DNA from: Endobacterium cereale | GTDB taxonomy: Bacteria; Pseudomonadota; Alphaproteobacteria; Rhizobiales; Rhizobiaceae | Direction of reading: 5' to 3' | Length of the DNA stretch: 64,000 nucleotides | Assembly: GCF_009617585.1 (NCBI RefSeq) | Contig: NZ_WIXI01000044.1 | Coordinates: 62,001 to 126,000 of the forward strand | Part shown: piece by piece, positions 40,093-49,862 of the stretch | How positions within the stretch are numbered: position 1 is the stretch's first letter | How the letters are laid out: every line of letters starts with the position of its first letter | Program-made: the position numbers and the translations under genes | The notes under the pieces: model-generated | What the model saw: the letters and a program-made list of their open reading frames with translations, nothing else | Told to the model about the DNA's origin: nothing | Database searches by the model: none

Positions 40093-41063
40093 AGCAGGTT
40101 AATGGGGAAAAGTTGCTGGCGTCGCTCGGTGAGGGCGTCAAGGAAATCCGCGGACGGCTGACGCCGGATGCGCCGATGGACAGGGTCACCTGGTTCCAGG
40201 CCGGCGGTCTGGCCGAACTGATGTTCCAGCCGCACGATGTGGACGACCTCGCGACGTTCCTCAAACTGCTGCCGGAAAATGTGCCGCTCACCGTCGTCGG
40301 CGTCGGCTCCAACCTTCTCGTGCGCGATGGCGGAATTCCCGGCGTCGTCCTTCGCCTCTCGGCCAAGGGTTTTGGTCAGGTCGAACTGGTCGGTGAAAAC
40401 CGCATCAGGGCCGGCGCCATTTGCCCGGACAAGCATGTTGCCGCTATGGCGATGGACAACGGTATCGGCGGCTTTGCCTTCTATTACGGCATTCCCGGAT
40501 CGATCGGCGGTGCGCTGCGCATGAATGCCGGCGCCAATGGCACCGAGACCAAGGACCGCGTCGTGGAAGTGCATGCCGTTGACCGTCAGGGCAACAAGCA
40601 TGTGCTGACCAATGCCGACATGGGCTACAGCTACCGCCACTCCTCGGCAGCCTCTGACCTGATCTTCACGCACGCCGTGTTCGAAGGTTATGCCGACGAC
40701 CGCGCAAAGATCCGCGCCGAAATGGATGCCGTGCGCCAGCACCGCGAAACGGTACAGCCGGTGAAGGAAAAGACCGGTGGCTCGACCTTCAAGAACCCGG
40801 AGGGCCATTCGGCCTGGAAGGTGATCGATGAAGCGGGTTGCCGTGGCCTGATGAATGGCGGCGCCCAGATGTCGGCACTGCATTGCAATTTCATGATCAA
40901 TATCGGCCACGCGTCCGGTTACGATCTCGAATATCTGGGCGAGATGGTGCGCCAGCGCGTGTTCGAGGAACACGGCATCAAGCTGGAATGGGAAATCAAG
41001 CGCCTCGGCGTCTTCATGCCCGGCCGCGAAGTGCGCCCCTTTCAGGGCGTGACGACGGAGTGA
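40089..41063 (+). CDS. murB: UDP-N-acetylenolpyruvoylglucosamine reductase MurB
   Basis: 324 aa flavoenzyme, type II MurB. FAD-binding: [27 protein letters not shown], then [20 protein letters not shown] with the Tyr/Gly region, YSYRHSSAA, and [10 protein letters not shown] with catalytic Ser. The C-terminus [15 protein letters not shown] is standard. Reduces the enolpyruvyl ether to make UDP-MurNAc. Start ATG 40089 overlaps the murC stop. It is followed after 31 bases by a small membrane-protein gene rather than ddl. Confidence 0.95.
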   Translation: MKQVNGEKLLASLGEGVKEIRGRLTPDAPMDRVTWFQAGGLAELMFQPHDVDDLATFLKLLPENVPLTVVGVGSNLLVRDGGIPGVVLRLSAKGFGQVELVGENRIRAGAICPDKHVAAMAMDNGIGGFAFYYGIPGSIGGALRMNAGANGTETKDRVVEVHAVDRQGNKHVLTNADMGYSYRHSSAASDLIFTHAVFEGYADDRAKIRAEMDAVRQHRETVQPVKEKTGGSTFKNPEGHSAWKVIDEAGCRGLMNGGAQMSALHCNFMINIGHASGYDLEYLGEMVRQRVFEEHGIKLEWEIKRLGVFMPGREVRPFQGVTTE

Positions 41064-41094
41064 ATAACTCGGCTGGTCCGTTCGGGAGGCGTTG

Positions 41095-41322
41095 ATGACG
41101 CTGGTGCATAATGAACGGATCAAGCTGACGGCGAACTCTCTTGATCGTCTATCGACCGCCTGCGCTGCGGCTGGGTTCATCGCGCCTGCCGCGTCGTTCG
41201 CCACGTCTACCGGCGCGTTTCAGATCACCTGGGGCACGGTAATTTCCACCTCCGCTTGGCTTTCCGGCGCATTGATATTACATTTGGGTGCCAGACACGT
41301 TTTGAGGAGACTGAAGTCATGA
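41095..41322 (+). CDS. Small membrane protein A1 (cassette 1, first gene)
   Basis: 75 aa, two predicted membrane helices. The N-terminus is polar and amphipathic (VHNERIKLTANSLDRL), then AGFIAPAASFA and a second helix SAWLSGALILHLGARH, with a basic tail. It is a clear paralogue of the protein at 41469: both share L-V-x-N-E-R-x-K-L, SLDRL, AGFIAP, ALILH and AR..L.RL. Start ATG 41095 has GGGAGGCGTTG upstream. The stop overlaps the next gene by ATGA. No family name is recognised and no function is claimed. It follows murB after 31 bases in the same direction, so it may ride on the dcw transcript. Confidence 0.7.
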   Translation: MTLVHNERIKLTANSLDRLSTACAAAGFIAPAASFATSTGAFQITWGTVISTSAWLSGALILHLGARHVLRRLKS

Positions 41323-41444
41323 ATGCCCCGACTTTCTTCTTTCTCTATATTCTCCCCTTCGTCATCGCCGGCACGGCGTGGGCGGGCATCCTGCTGAGCG
41401 AATGGATGGAGCGCCGCAAAGTTCGGATCCGCGCCGACAAGTAG
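41319..41444 (+). CDS. Small membrane protein B1 (cassette 1, second gene)
   Basis: 41 aa. One membrane helix at residues 5-27 (TFFFLYILPFVIAGTAWAGILLS) and a strongly basic C-terminus with ERRKVR. Start ATG overlaps the A1 stop (ATGA). Its paralogue at 41732 has the same length and the same F-x-L-Y-I-x-P, W and E-R-R pattern. The helix starts at the N-terminus, so the basic tail should stay in the cytoplasm (N-out). Partner of A1 by coupling; function unknown. Confidence 0.65.
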   Translation: MNAPTFFFLYILPFVIAGTAWAGILLSEWMERRKVRIRADK

Positions 41445-41468
41445 CGGATTGGATCGGCGGGAGGGGCG

Positions 41469-41735
41469 ATGTTCGATGCCGGGTTGGATGACAGGCAGGA
41501 GAGGCGGCTTGTTCTTGTGCAGAATGAGAGATTGAAGCTCGCTGCTGCCAGTCTCGATCGTCTTTTCACGGCTTATGTCGTCGCGGGCTTCATTGCTCCA
41601 ATAACCTCGTTATCATCGACGGGCTCCTTGGCGAGCCTTACTCCGAAAATCGGTGTATCAACGATGGTTTGGATTTTGGCGGCGTTAATATTACATTGGA
41701 TTGCGAGACAACTATTGGGAAGGCTGGGCATATGA
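41469..41735 (+). CDS. Small membrane protein A2 (cassette 2, first gene)
   Basis: 88 aa. The same family as A1, with an N-terminal extension of about 13 residues rich in Arg/Asp (MFDAGLDDRQERR). Core: LVLVQNERLKLAAASLDRL, then AGFIAPITSL, and second helix VSTMVWILAALILHWIARQL. GGGAGGGG lies directly before the ATG. Codons in the second half are more AT-rich (ATATTACATTGG) than in dcw genes. Overlaps B2 by ATGA. Function unknown. Confidence 0.7.
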   Translation: MFDAGLDDRQERRLVLVQNERLKLAAASLDRLFTAYVVAGFIAPITSLSSTGSLASLTPKIGVSTMVWILAALILHWIARQLLGRLGI

Positions 41736-41857
41736 CATTCATGGCGGCTTTCTATCTGTACATCATCCCCGGGGCGACCGTGGTGATCGGTCTGGCTTGG
41801 ATTATGTTCGACAAGCAACAGGAGCGCCGTAGCAAGCGGCTGCACCCCGGCGAATAA
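41732..41857 (+). CDS. Small membrane protein B2 (cassette 2, second gene)
   Basis: 41 aa, same size as B1. One helix (MAAFYLYIIPGATVVIGLAWIMF), then QQERRSKRLHPGE basic tail. Starts by ATGA overlap with A2. Last gene before the hairpin at 41876. Pair A2-B2 repeats A1-B1 in order, spacing and overlap, so the two-gene unit was duplicated as a whole. Function unknown. Confidence 0.65.
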   Translation: MTFMAAFYLYIIPGATVVIGLAWIMFDKQQERRSKRLHPGE

Positions 41858-41875
41858 CAACGCCTTACTTCAACA

Positions 41876-41910
41876 AAAAGCCCGCGAAACCATCGGCTTC
41901 GCGGGCTTTT
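41876..41910. terminator. Bidirectional terminator after cassette 2
   Basis: Perfect 13-bp stem AAAAGCCCGCGAA with TTCGCGGGCTTTT around ACCATCGGC. It separates the small-protein cassettes from the convergent MHS transporter gene. Confidence 0.9.
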
Positions 41911-41933
41911 CTGTCAGTTCATTCCGTTAAGGT

Positions 41934-43238
41934 TCAGACTTCGTCCTTGCCCGACAGGAAGATGCAGGCGAGCGTGATCAGCGCGGCCAGGAAGAGGTAG
42001 TAGCCGACATAGGTCATGCCGTAATTCGCCTGCAGATAGGTGGCGATATACGGAGCCAGCGAGGCGCCGAAAATGCCGGCGAAGTTGAAGGTGATCGACG
42101 AGCCGGTATAGCGAACCGAGGTCGGGAACGGAGCGGCAAGAGCCGTGCCGATCAGCCCGTAGGTCATGCCCATCAACACCATCGCCAGAACAACGAACAG
42201 GAAGATCATGCCTTCGCCATTGGTCATCAGGTATGGCAGGAAGAACGAGAAGGCGGCGATCAATGCTGTCGTGACGATCAGCATTTCACGACGACCGTAT
42301 TTCTCGGCCAGCTTGCCGATCACGACGATGAAGATACCGAATACGACGGAGCCGAGAAGCTGCACTTCCAGCGCATCGAGGAACGGCATCTTCAGGACCT
42401 TGACGTTGTAGGACAGAAGATAGGCCGAGCCGATGTAGAACAACACGAAGGTGGCGAGTGCGACGAATGTGCCGAGAACCAGGCTGCGCTTGTGCTTGCG
42501 AAACAGTTCTGCAACCGGAACCTCGACGCGCTCGTGGCTGTCGATGGCCTTTTGGAAGGCCGGGGTTTCGGTGATCGACAGACGGACCCACAGGCCAACG
42601 GCGACCAGTGCGATCGAAGCGATGAACGGTACGCGCCAGCCCCAGGACAGTAGTGCTTCCTGCGACATGAAGTGCAGAAGGATCCAGAACACGCCCGACG
42701 ACAGGAACAGGCCAAGCGGTGCGCCCAGCTGCGGGAACATGCCGTACCAGCTCTTCTTGCCTGGAGGTGCGTTTTCGGTAGCCAGCAGAACCGCGCCGCC
42801 CCATTCGCCGCCGAGACCAAAACCCTGGCCGAAACGGCAAAGTGCCAGAAGCAGCGGTGCGATAACGCCGATCTGCTCATAGGTTGGCAGGAGGCCGATG
42901 ACGACTGTGGAAATGCCCATGGTCAGGAGAGCTGCCACCAGTGTGGTCTTGCGGCCGACGCGGTCGCCGTAATGGCCGAACACGATGGCACCGAGCGGGC
43001 GCGCGAAGAACGCGATCGAGAAGGTCGCGAAAGAGGCAAGCAGCGCGCTTGTCGGGTCAGAACCCGGGAAGAACAGCGCTGGGAAAACCAGAACGGCGGC
43101 CGTCGCATAAACGTAGAAATCGAAAAACTCGATCGTCGTGCCGACCACGCTGGCCGTCAGGACTTGTGCAGGAGAGTTCTTTGCAACAGGTTCCAGCGGC
43201 TCAGCGGCCGACGACACGGGGGTATCCATCTGTGTCAT
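41934..43238 (-). CDS. MFS transporter, metabolite:H+ symporter (MHS) family
   Basis: 434 aa, twelve predicted helices. MHS-subfamily marks: the first helix GTTIEFFDFYVYATAAVLVFP, the loop 2-3 motif GHYGDRVGRKTTL (G-x-x-x-D-R-x-G-R-K/R), and the FGQGFGLGGEWGGAVLLATENAPPG region typical of ProP, ShiA and KgtP relatives. It should import a small organic solute such as a dicarboxylate, betaine or shikimate-like compound with protons; the substrate is not predictable. It lies backward inside the dcw cluster between the small-protein cassettes and ddl, so it is likely a later insertion into the cluster. Confidence 0.87.
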   Translation of the reverse strand: MTQMDTPVSSAAEPLEPVAKNSPAQVLTASVVGTTIEFFDFYVYATAAVLVFPALFFPGSDPTSALLASFATFSIAFFARPLGAIVFGHYGDRVGRKTTLVAALLTMGISTVVIGLLPTYEQIGVIAPLLLALCRFGQGFGLGGEWGGAVLLATENAPPGKKSWYGMFPQLGAPLGLFLSSGVFWILLHFMSQEALLSWGWRVPFIASIALVAVGLWVRLSITETPAFQKAIDSHERVEVPVAELFRKHKRSLVLGTFVALATFVLFYIGSAYLLSYNVKVLKMPFLDALEVQLLGSVVFGIFIVVIGKLAEKYGRREMLIVTTALIAAFSFFLPYLMTNGEGMIFLFVVLAMVLMGMTYGLIGTALAAPFPTSVRYTGSSITFNFAGIFGASLAPYIATYLQANYGMTYVGYYLFLAALITLACIFLSGKDEV

Positions 43239-43566
43239 CTTATATCCGTGAGTGTTGTCTCTCCTCCTTTGTTAAGGAGGGTTGTTGCGGCCATAGCGTA
43301 ATTTTAAATCGAATAAAATGGCTATCCGGCAATAAAGCGCAAAAAATCAGGGCTTGGGCGAAAGCTATGACGCATTTCCGCCACGGGGCGAGGCGAGGGG
43401 AGATGCGGCTGTTAACGCCTAGGGACGGGCGCGGTTAACGAAAGTAAACGTTTTATTAACCTTAATGGCGCTTAACTGAACCCATCGGAAACGGTTGGAA
43501 TCATGCCGCGAAAGTTTCGCACAAGCGTCGAGCTTCAACCTTTATTGATATCCTTAGGAGTGGTTT
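43239..43566. other. Divergent intergenic region MHS transporter-ddl
   Basis: 328 bases with no gene. It holds the 5' region of the reverse-strand transporter, including a CCTCCTT-AAGGAGG hairpin at 43263-43280, and the upstream part of ddl. Five TTAA motifs lie in 43412-43475 (43412, 43435, 43456, 43462, 43472). A promoter for ddl-ftsQAZ is expected here because the dcw transcript is interrupted upstream. Confidence 0.5.
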
Positions 43567-44493
43567 ATGAGTGGCAAGCATGTGGCTGTTTTGATGGGAG
43601 GTTTTTCCTCCGAGCGGCCTGTCAGCCTGTCTTCCGGCAATGCCTGTGCCGATGCCCTTGAAGGCGAGGGCTACAAGGTCACGCGTGTCGATGTTGATCG
43701 CAATGTCACCGCTGTGCTTGCCGAACTGCGCCCGGATGTCTGTTTTAATGCGCTCCATGGTCCTTATGGTGAAGACGGCACTATTCAGGGCATTCTCGAA
43801 TATCTTGAAATTCCCTACACCCATTCCGGCGTGCTGGCGTCTTCGCTGTCCATGGACAAGCAGCAGGCCAAGCTCGTCGCCAAGGCCGCCGGCATTCCTG
43901 TCGCTGAAGCCAAGGTGTTGAGCCGTTTCGAATTCGGCAATACGCACCCGATCAAGCCGCCTTATGTCGTCAAGCCGGTGCGCGAAGGCTCGTCCTTCGG
44001 TGTCGTCATCGTCAAGGAGAATCAGGCGCATCCGCCGCAGGTCATAGGTTCTTCCGAATGGCGTTATGGCGAAGAGGTCATGGTCGAACGATACGTCTAT
44101 GGCCGCGAGCTGACCTGCGGTGTCATGGGTAATGTCGCGCTCGGCGTGACTGAAGTGGTGCCGAATGGCGACACGTTCTACGACTATGATGCGAAGTATG
44201 CCGCGGGCGGCTCTACCCATGTCATTCCGGCACGAATTTCACCGAATATTTACCAAAAGATTCAATCATTGGCCCTCAAGGCGCACCAGGCGATGGGTTG
44301 CCGTGGCGTGAGTCGGTCAGACTTCCGTTACGATGATCGTTTCTCTGAAAACGGTGAGGTCATCTGGCTGGAAGTGAATACGCAGCCGGGCATGACCCCG
44401 ACCTCTCTGGTGCCCGAAATGGCCGCTCATGCCGGTCATTCGTTTGGTGATCTCGTCCGTTGGATGGTGGAGGACGCTTCTTGTTCGCGATGA
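43567..44493 (+). CDS. ddl: D-alanine--D-alanine ligase
   Basis: 308 aa ATP-grasp enzyme. It forms D-Ala-D-Ala for MurF. Motifs: [16 protein letters not shown] (substrate-binding Glu in SSERPVS), [15 protein letters not shown], the [15 protein letters not shown] segment, [29 protein letters not shown], and [31 protein letters not shown] is just upstream. The stop overlaps ftsQ by 4 bases. It restarts the dcw order after the interruption. Confidence 0.95.
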   Translation: MSGKHVAVLMGGFSSERPVSLSSGNACADALEGEGYKVTRVDVDRNVTAVLAELRPDVCFNALHGPYGEDGTIQGILEYLEIPYTHSGVLASSLSMDKQQAKLVAKAAGIPVAEAKVLSRFEFGNTHPIKPPYVVKPVREGSSFGVVIVKENQAHPPQVIGSSEWRYGEEVMVERYVYGRELTCGVMGNVALGVTEVVPNGDTFYDYDAKYAAGGSTHVIPARISPNIYQKIQSLALKAHQAMGCRGVSRSDFRYDDRFSENGEVIWLEVNTQPGMTPTSLVPEMAAHAGHSFGDLVRWMVEDASCSR

Positions 44494-45407
44494 ACAGCAA
44501 AAGGGCAGGTGGGGCACGTAATCCTTACGAGGATGGCCCTGTTTCGGACGATCGCCGGGTGCTGCCGCGCCCGCTGCGTCGTGTCGTGCGCTTTTGTGTC
44601 AGTCTTGCGACCGGTCGCATCGATATTCCTCGCCATACCGGCACGGCTGCCACGTTCGGCCTTTTCGCTATCGTTGGTCTCTACGGCATGTCGATCGGCG
44701 GTCACACGCAGACAGTTGCGCAGGCGACTACGGCGGCTGTCGGTTTTGCCATCGAGGACGTGCGCGTCTCGGGCAACAGCCAGACATCTGAAATCGACAT
44801 TCTCCAGTTGCTCGGACTCGACGGTACGACCTCGCTGGTCGCGCTTGATATTGAAACGGCGCGCCGTCAGCTCTCCGAGCTTCCCTGGGTTGCCTATGCG
44901 GAAGTCCGCAAGGTTTATCCGCGCACGATCGAGGTCATGCTCAGGGAGCGTGAAGCCTTCGGAATCTGGCAGCATGGCAGCGATCTGTCTCTGATCGAAA
45001 AGAGCGGCGCCATCATCGCTCCTCTGCGCGACAACAAGTTTGCCTCGTTGCCGCTGTTTGTCGGTCGTGATGCCGAAAAGGCAGCTTCCGGCTTTGAGGA
45101 TGAAATGGCCGAATGGCCCGAGTTGAAGCAGCGCGTGCGGGCCTTCGTGCGCGTCGCCAGCCGTCGCTGGGATCTGCATCTCGACAACGGCATCGTCATC
45201 AAGCTGCCTGAAGACAATGTCGGCGATGCGCTGAAGCGTCTCGCCAAATTTGAAACCAACCAGCAGATGCTGGAGCGCGATATCGCCGCCGTCGATCTTC
45301 GCCTTCAGGATCGCACCACAGTCCAACTGACGGCCGACGCTGCCGAACGCCGCCAGACCGCGGTTGCTGCGCGCGCGAAAGCATTGAAGAAAGCAGGGGA
45401 AACGTGA
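44490..45407 (+). CDS. ftsQ: Cell division protein FtsQ (POTRA domain)
   Basis: 305 aa bitopic protein. Cytoplasmic basic N-tail, membrane helix [19 protein letters not shown] near residues 48-68, then POTRA domain ([25 protein letters not shown]) and FtsQ domain ([45 protein letters not shown]). It links FtsL/FtsB to the ring. Coupled to ddl upstream and ftsA downstream. Confidence 0.93.
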   Translation: MNSKRAGGARNPYEDGPVSDDRRVLPRPLRRVVRFCVSLATGRIDIPRHTGTAATFGLFAIVGLYGMSIGGHTQTVAQATTAAVGFAIEDVRVSGNSQTSEIDILQLLGLDGTTSLVALDIETARRQLSELPWVAYAEVRKVYPRTIEVMLREREAFGIWQHGSDLSLIEKSGAIIAPLRDNKFASLPLFVGRDAEKAASGFEDEMAEWPELKQRVRAFVRVASRRWDLHLDNGIVIKLPEDNVGDALKRLAKFETNQQMLERDIAAVDLRLQDRTTVQLTADAAERRQTAVAARAKALKKAGET

Positions 45408-46735
45408 GCCTGTTCGGATCATCCAATCTCGGTCTGCCGCGCCTGAAGCCTCTGTCTTCCAAGCGCAGCCATGTCGTTTCGGTGCTTGATATCGGATCGA
45501 GCAAGGTCGTCTGCATGATCGGTCGCCTGACGCCACGTCAGGAAAGCGAAATCCTGCCGGGCCGTACCCACAATGTCGAAATCATCGGCATCGGTCATCA
45601 GCGTTCGCGGGGCGTCAAGTCCGGTGTGATCGCCGATCTGGATGCAGCCGAAAGCGTTGTGCGCCTTGCCGTCGATGCTGCCGAGCGCATGGCGGGCCTG
45701 ACCATCGACAGCCTGATCGTCAACATTTCCGCCGGCCGCCTTGCCAGTGATGTTTATACCGCCACGATCGATCTCGGTGGCCAGGAAGTTGCCGCAGGTG
45801 ATCTGCGCAAGGTCATGATCAATGCCAGCCAGCTGTCGCAGCGTCAGGATCGTGTCATCCTGCATTCGCTTCCGGCCGGTTATTCGCTCGACGGCGAACG
45901 CGGTATCCGCGATCCATTGTCGATGTATGGTGATTCTCTCGGTGTCGACATGCATGTCGTCACTGCTGAACGCGCGGCGATCCGCAATCTCGAGCTTTGC
46001 ATCAACCGTGCTCATCTGTCGGTCGAAGGCATCGTTGCGACACCTTATGCCAGCGGTCTTGCCGCTCTGGTCGATGATGAAGTCGAACTCGGTTGCGCCG
46101 CCATCGACATGGGCGGCGGCACCACCACCATTTCCGTCTTCTGCGAAGGCAAACTGGTTCACACTGATGCCATCGGGCTCGGTGGCCACCACATCACCAC
46201 CGACCTTGCACGCGGTCTTTCCACCCGGATTGAAGACGCCGAGCGCATGAAGGTCGTTCATGGCTCCGCCATCTCCACCGGTGCGGACGAACGCGACCTG
46301 ATTTCGGTCGCGCCGATCGGTGAAGACGATCGTGATCAACCCACCCAGATCCCCAAGGCTCTGGTCACCCGTATCGTTCGCGCGCGGCTCGAAGAGACGC
46401 TTGAACTGATCCGCGACCGCATACAAAAGTCGGGTTTCAGCCCGATCGTCGGCAAGCGAGTCGTTCTGACCGGTGGCGCCAGCCAGCTCACCGGTCTGTC
46501 AGAAACTGCGCGCCGAATCCTTGCCCGAAACGTCCGAATCGGGCGTCCTATGGGTCTGTCGGGTCTTCCGACCGCAGCAAAGGGACCGGCCTTCTCAACG
46601 GCGGCCGGGCTGATGATCTACCCGCAGGTCGCCGGTCTGGAGACACATGCGGCAAGTGGCGGTTTCGCGTCGGCACTGGTGAGCGGCGATGGCCGACTGG
46701 CGCGAATGGGGCAGTGGTTGAAGGAAAGTTTCTGA
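45404..46735 (+). CDS. ftsA: Cell division protein FtsA
   Basis: 443 aa actin-like ATPase. GTG start overlaps the ftsQ TGA. ATPase motifs: phosphate 1 [18 protein letters not shown]2-like 1C domain, phosphate 2 [16 protein letters not shown], and adenosine motif [13 protein letters not shown]. The C-terminus has QWLKESF, an amphipathic membrane-targeting helix. FtsA tethers FtsZ to the membrane. An N-terminal stretch of about 20 residues before VSVLDIG is Rhizobiales-like. Confidence 0.95.
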   Translation: MSLFGSSNLGLPRLKPLSSKRSHVVSVLDIGSSKVVCMIGRLTPRQESEILPGRTHNVEIIGIGHQRSRGVKSGVIADLDAAESVVRLAVDAAERMAGLTIDSLIVNISAGRLASDVYTATIDLGGQEVAAGDLRKVMINASQLSQRQDRVILHSLPAGYSLDGERGIRDPLSMYGDSLGVDMHVVTAERAAIRNLELCINRAHLSVEGIVATPYASGLAALVDDEVELGCAAIDMGGGTTTISVFCEGKLVHTDAIGLGGHHITTDLARGLSTRIEDAERMKVVHGSAISTGADERDLISVAPIGEDDRDQPTQIPKALVTRIVRARLEETLELIRDRIQKSGFSPIVGKRVVLTGGASQLTGLSETARRILARNVRIGRPMGLSGLPTAAKGPAFSTAAGLMIYPQVAGLETHAASGGFASALVSGDGRLARMGQWLKESF

Positions 46736-46823
46736 CACACCGGTTTCGCACCAGCGTGTCGAGGTAATCAGGAATAAACGGTGGCGTGGCGACGCTGCCC
46801 AAGGATTAAGAAGGAACGGTTAC

Positions 46824-48599
46824 ATGACCATCAATCTGAACAAGCCGGACATCACCGAGCTGAAGCCTCGGATCACCGTGTTCGGCGTCGGCGGCGGCGG
46901 CGGCAATGCCGTCAACAACATGATCACGGCTGGCCTCGAAGGCGTCGACTTCGTCGTAGCCAATACTGACGCCCAGGCACTGACTATGACCAAGGCCGAC
47001 CGAATCATCCAGATGGGTGTGCAGGTGACTGAAGGTCTCGGCGCGGGTTCGCAGCCGGAAGTCGGTCGCGCTGCCGCTGAAGAGTGCCTCGACGAAATTC
47101 TCGACCATCTGCAGAACACCCACATGTGCTTCGTCACCGCCGGCATGGGCGGCGGCACCGGCACGGGTGCGGCTCCGGTCGTTGCCCAGGCCGCCCGCAA
47201 CAAGGGCATCCTGACCGTCGGCGTCGTCACCAAGCCGTTCCACTTCGAAGGCGCACGTCGTATGCGTCTGGCCGAACAGGGTATCGAGGAACTCCAGAAG
47301 TCGGTCGACACGCTGATCGTCATCCCGAACCAGAACCTGTTCCGTATTGCCAACGACAAGACGACCTTCGCCGACGCATTCGCGATGGCCGACCAGGTTC
47401 TCTATTCGGGTGTTGCGTGCATCACCGACCTGATGGTCAAGGAAGGCCTCATCAACCTCGACTTCGCCGACGTTCGCTCGGTGATGCGCGAGATGGGCCG
47501 CGCCATGATGGGGACAGGCGAAGCTTCCGGTTCGGGCCGCGCCATGCAGGCCGCCGAAGCCGCGATCGCCAACCCGCTGCTCGACGAAACCTCGATGAAG
47601 GGCGCACAGGGTCTGTTGATCTCCATCACCGGTGGTCGTGACCTTACCCTGTTCGAAGTCGACGAAGCCGCAACCCGCATCCGCGAAGAAGTCGATCCGG
47701 ACGCCAACATCATCCTCGGCGCCACTTTCGACGAAGCGCTCGAAGGCATCATCCGCGTGTCCGTCGTTGCCACCGGCATCGATCGTGGCATGGGCGAAGT
47801 CGACCTGCGTGCCGCTGAAATGCGCGCAGCCCAGAAGCCGATTATTCGTCCTTCCGCGGCCGTTGCTCCGGCTCCGGCCGCAGTGCAGCCTGTACAGCAG
47901 GCACCCCGCATGATCGCCCCGGCACCGGTTGACCCGATTGCCGAGACCATCCGCCATGCAGAAGCCGAAATGGAACGCGAACTGGCCATCCCGGCTGCTC
48001 CTGCTCCGGTCGCTCCAGCACCGGTTGCCCAGGCTGACGAGTTCCGTCCGCAGAGCCGTATCTTCGCATCGGCTCCGGCTGAAGCTCCACGCGCTGCTGC
48101 TCCGGCACCGTCTTACGCCGCAGCCCCGCAGCCGACCTACGCTGCTCCGCAGCATCAGGCACCGGTCGCTCCGCAGCCTGCTCCGGCACCGCGCATGATG
48201 CAGCCGGAAGCACCGGTCATGAGCCAGCCGATGGTTCGCGAGACCGTCGAACAGGTTCGCATGCCCCGCGTGGAAGATTTTCCGCCGGTTGTGAAGGCAG
48301 AGATGGATCACCGCGCGCATCAGAGCCAGCCGGCACATGAAGAGCGTGGCCCGATGGGCCTTCTGAAGCGCATCACCAACTCGCTCGGCCGTCGCGAAGA
48401 AGACGATCACGCCGGTGAAATGATGCAGGCACCGTCCGCCTCCTCGCAGCAGCGTCGCCCGCTGTCGCCGGAAGCCAGCCTCTACGCACCCCGTCGTGGC
48501 AATCTTGACGATCAGGGCCGCAGCACGCCGCGTGCAGGGGCGCATCACGAAGACGACCAGCTGGAAATCCCGGCCTTCCTGCGCCGCCAGTCTACCTGA
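46824..48599 (+). CDS. ftsZ: Cell division GTPase FtsZ
   Basis: 591 aa. The tubulin-like core (about 1-330) has [12 protein letters not shown], the GTP tubulin signature [13 protein letters not shown] near 109-121, [11 protein letters not shown] (synergy T7 loop) and [16 protein letters not shown]. Residues ~335-570 are an intrinsically disordered Ala/Pro/Gln-rich linker, much longer than in E. coli (383 aa in total there), as known for alphaproteobacteria. The very end [15 protein letters not shown] is the conserved C-terminal peptide that binds FtsA. It is the ring-forming cytokinesis protein. Preceded by 88 bases after ftsA and followed by a strong hairpin. Confidence 0.97.
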   Translation: MTINLNKPDITELKPRITVFGVGGGGGNAVNNMITAGLEGVDFVVANTDAQALTMTKADRIIQMGVQVTEGLGAGSQPEVGRAAAEECLDEILDHLQNTHMCFVTAGMGGGTGTGAAPVVAQAARNKGILTVGVVTKPFHFEGARRMRLAEQGIEELQKSVDTLIVIPNQNLFRIANDKTTFADAFAMADQVLYSGVACITDLMVKEGLINLDFADVRSVMREMGRAMMGTGEASGSGRAMQAAEAAIANPLLDETSMKGAQGLLISITGGRDLTLFEVDEAATRIREEVDPDANIILGATFDEALEGIIRVSVVATGIDRGMGEVDLRAAEMRAAQKPIIRPSAAVAPAPAAVQPVQQAPRMIAPAPVDPIAETIRHAEAEMERELAIPAAPAPVAPAPVAQADEFRPQSRIFASAPAEAPRAAAPAPSYAAAPQPTYAAPQHQAPVAPQPAPAPRMMQPEAPVMSQPMVRETVEQVRMPRVEDFPPVVKAEMDHRAHQSQPAHEERGPMGLLKRITNSLGRREEDDHAGEMMQAPSASSQQRRPLSPEASLYAPRRGNLDDQGRSTPRAGAHHEDDQLEIPAFLRRQST

Positions 48600-48623
48600 T
48601 CGGACCAAATATAAAGCTGTTGA

Positions 48624-48656
48624 AAAAGGCCCGGATCGCACGATCCGGGCCTTTTC
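48624..48656 (+). terminator. Terminator after ftsZ
   Basis: A 15-bp stem AAAAGGCCCGGATCG with its exact complement around CA, ending in CTTTTC. It begins 25 bases after the ftsZ stop. Because it is nearly symmetrical it may work both ways. Confidence 0.85.
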
Positions 48657-48872
48657 ACATTTCGTTTCGAGACTAGGAAATTGTTGAGCATCTCCCTGCA
48701 CTTGGCTTCGTAACAATACGAAACGAACAGTGATTTGAGATGTACGGCGCGTGCACGTATCTAGATGATCAAGAGACCATGAATCGCAGTTTGTTAATTC
48801 GAACCGATTTATGGGCAAAAGATCCCGGGCCGCTACGGATTGGCAGGGCCGGTTGAATAAAGGCATAAAAGA

Positions 48873-49829
48873 ATGAGCATCGAACTTCTCGGTTTCCAGA
48901 CCACAATCGCCGCCCCCGTCACCCTGTCGGGCATCGGCGTGCATTCGGGAAGCCAGGTATCGATCACCTTCCAGCCGGCCGACGCCGGCACGGGCATCGT
49001 TTTTTCCCGCACGCTTGCGGACGGCAGCACCGCCGAATACCGCGCCGTTTCCTCGCAGGTTGGCAATACGGATCTCTGCACCGTGCTCGGCACCAACATG
49101 GCTCGTTCGGTAGCAACCATCGAACACGTCATGGCAGCGATCTACGCACTCGGCCTCGACAACCTTGTCGTTGAAGTCGAAGGCGCCGAAATGCCGATCA
49201 TGGACGGCAGCTCGTTTCCCTTTATCGAGGCGATCGAACAGGTCGGCATCGTCAATCTCGGCGTCAAGCGTCGTTACATCCGCGTCATCAAGCCGGTTCG
49301 TATCGATGCCGGTGCGTCCTGGTCGGAATTCCGCCCTTATGACGGCACCCGCTTTGAAGTCGAGATCGATTTTGATTCGCCGCTGATCGGTCGTCAGTCG
49401 TGGAAGGGTGACCTGACCGCGTCGGTTTTCCGTGACGAGCTGTCGCGTGCCCGTACCTTCGGTTTCATGCGTGATGTCGAGCGTCTCTGGGCTGCCGGTT
49501 ACGCGCTGGGTTCGTCGCTCGAAAACTCGGTCGTCATCGGCGACGACGACACTGTCGTCAACGTCGAAGGCCTGCGTTACGCCAAGGACGAATTCGTCCG
49601 TCACAAGACGCTCGATGCTGTCGGCGACCTGGCACTGGCCGGAGCACAGTTCATCGGCTGCTATCGCTCCTATCGCGGCGGCCACAAGATGAACGCCAAT
49701 GCGCTGAAGGCTCTGCTCAGCGATCCGACGGCTTATGAGATCGTCGAGGCACCGGCTCGCAGCCAGCGTGTTCGCGCCCGCGAGTTCGTTCCGGTCAATG
49801 TTCCGGAATTTGCTCCCTGGGTCGGCTGA
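48873..49829 (+). CDS. lpxC: UDP-3-O-acyl-N-acetylglucosamine deacetylase LpxC
   Basis: 318 aa. Second committed enzyme of lipid A synthesis, zinc-dependent. Sequence: LLGFQTTIAAPVTLSGIGVHSG, zinc His85 in TIEHVMAAI, MDGSSFPFIEAI, FDSPLIGRQSW and the second zinc pair His244 and Asp248 in HKTLDAVGDL, then FIGCYRSYRGGHKMN with the catalytic His. It stands at the end of the dcw cluster, its typical place in many proteobacteria, but with its own 270-base upstream region and terminator, so it is a separate unit. Confidence 0.96.
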   Translation: MSIELLGFQTTIAAPVTLSGIGVHSGSQVSITFQPADAGTGIVFSRTLADGSTAEYRAVSSQVGNTDLCTVLGTNMARSVATIEHVMAAIYALGLDNLVVEVEGAEMPIMDGSSFPFIEAIEQVGIVNLGVKRRYIRVIKPVRIDAGASWSEFRPYDGTRFEVEIDFDSPLIGRQSWKGDLTASVFRDELSRARTFGFMRDVERLWAAGYALGSSLENSVVIGDDDTVVNVEGLRYAKDEFVRHKTLDAVGDLALAGAQFIGCYRSYRGGHKMNANALKALLSDPTAYEIVEAPARSQRVRAREFVPVNVPEFAPWVG

Positions 49830-49862
49830 ACCCTGGAATAGATTCAAGACTCCAGTCGCTTT

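Noticed and set aside
43238..43280. Hairpin CCTCCTT/AAGGAGG that would hide the ribosome site of the MHS transporter gene
   Set aside because: The GGAGG lies about 24 bases upstream of the ATG, too far to be the real Shine-Dalgarno, so a riboregulator claim is not supported.
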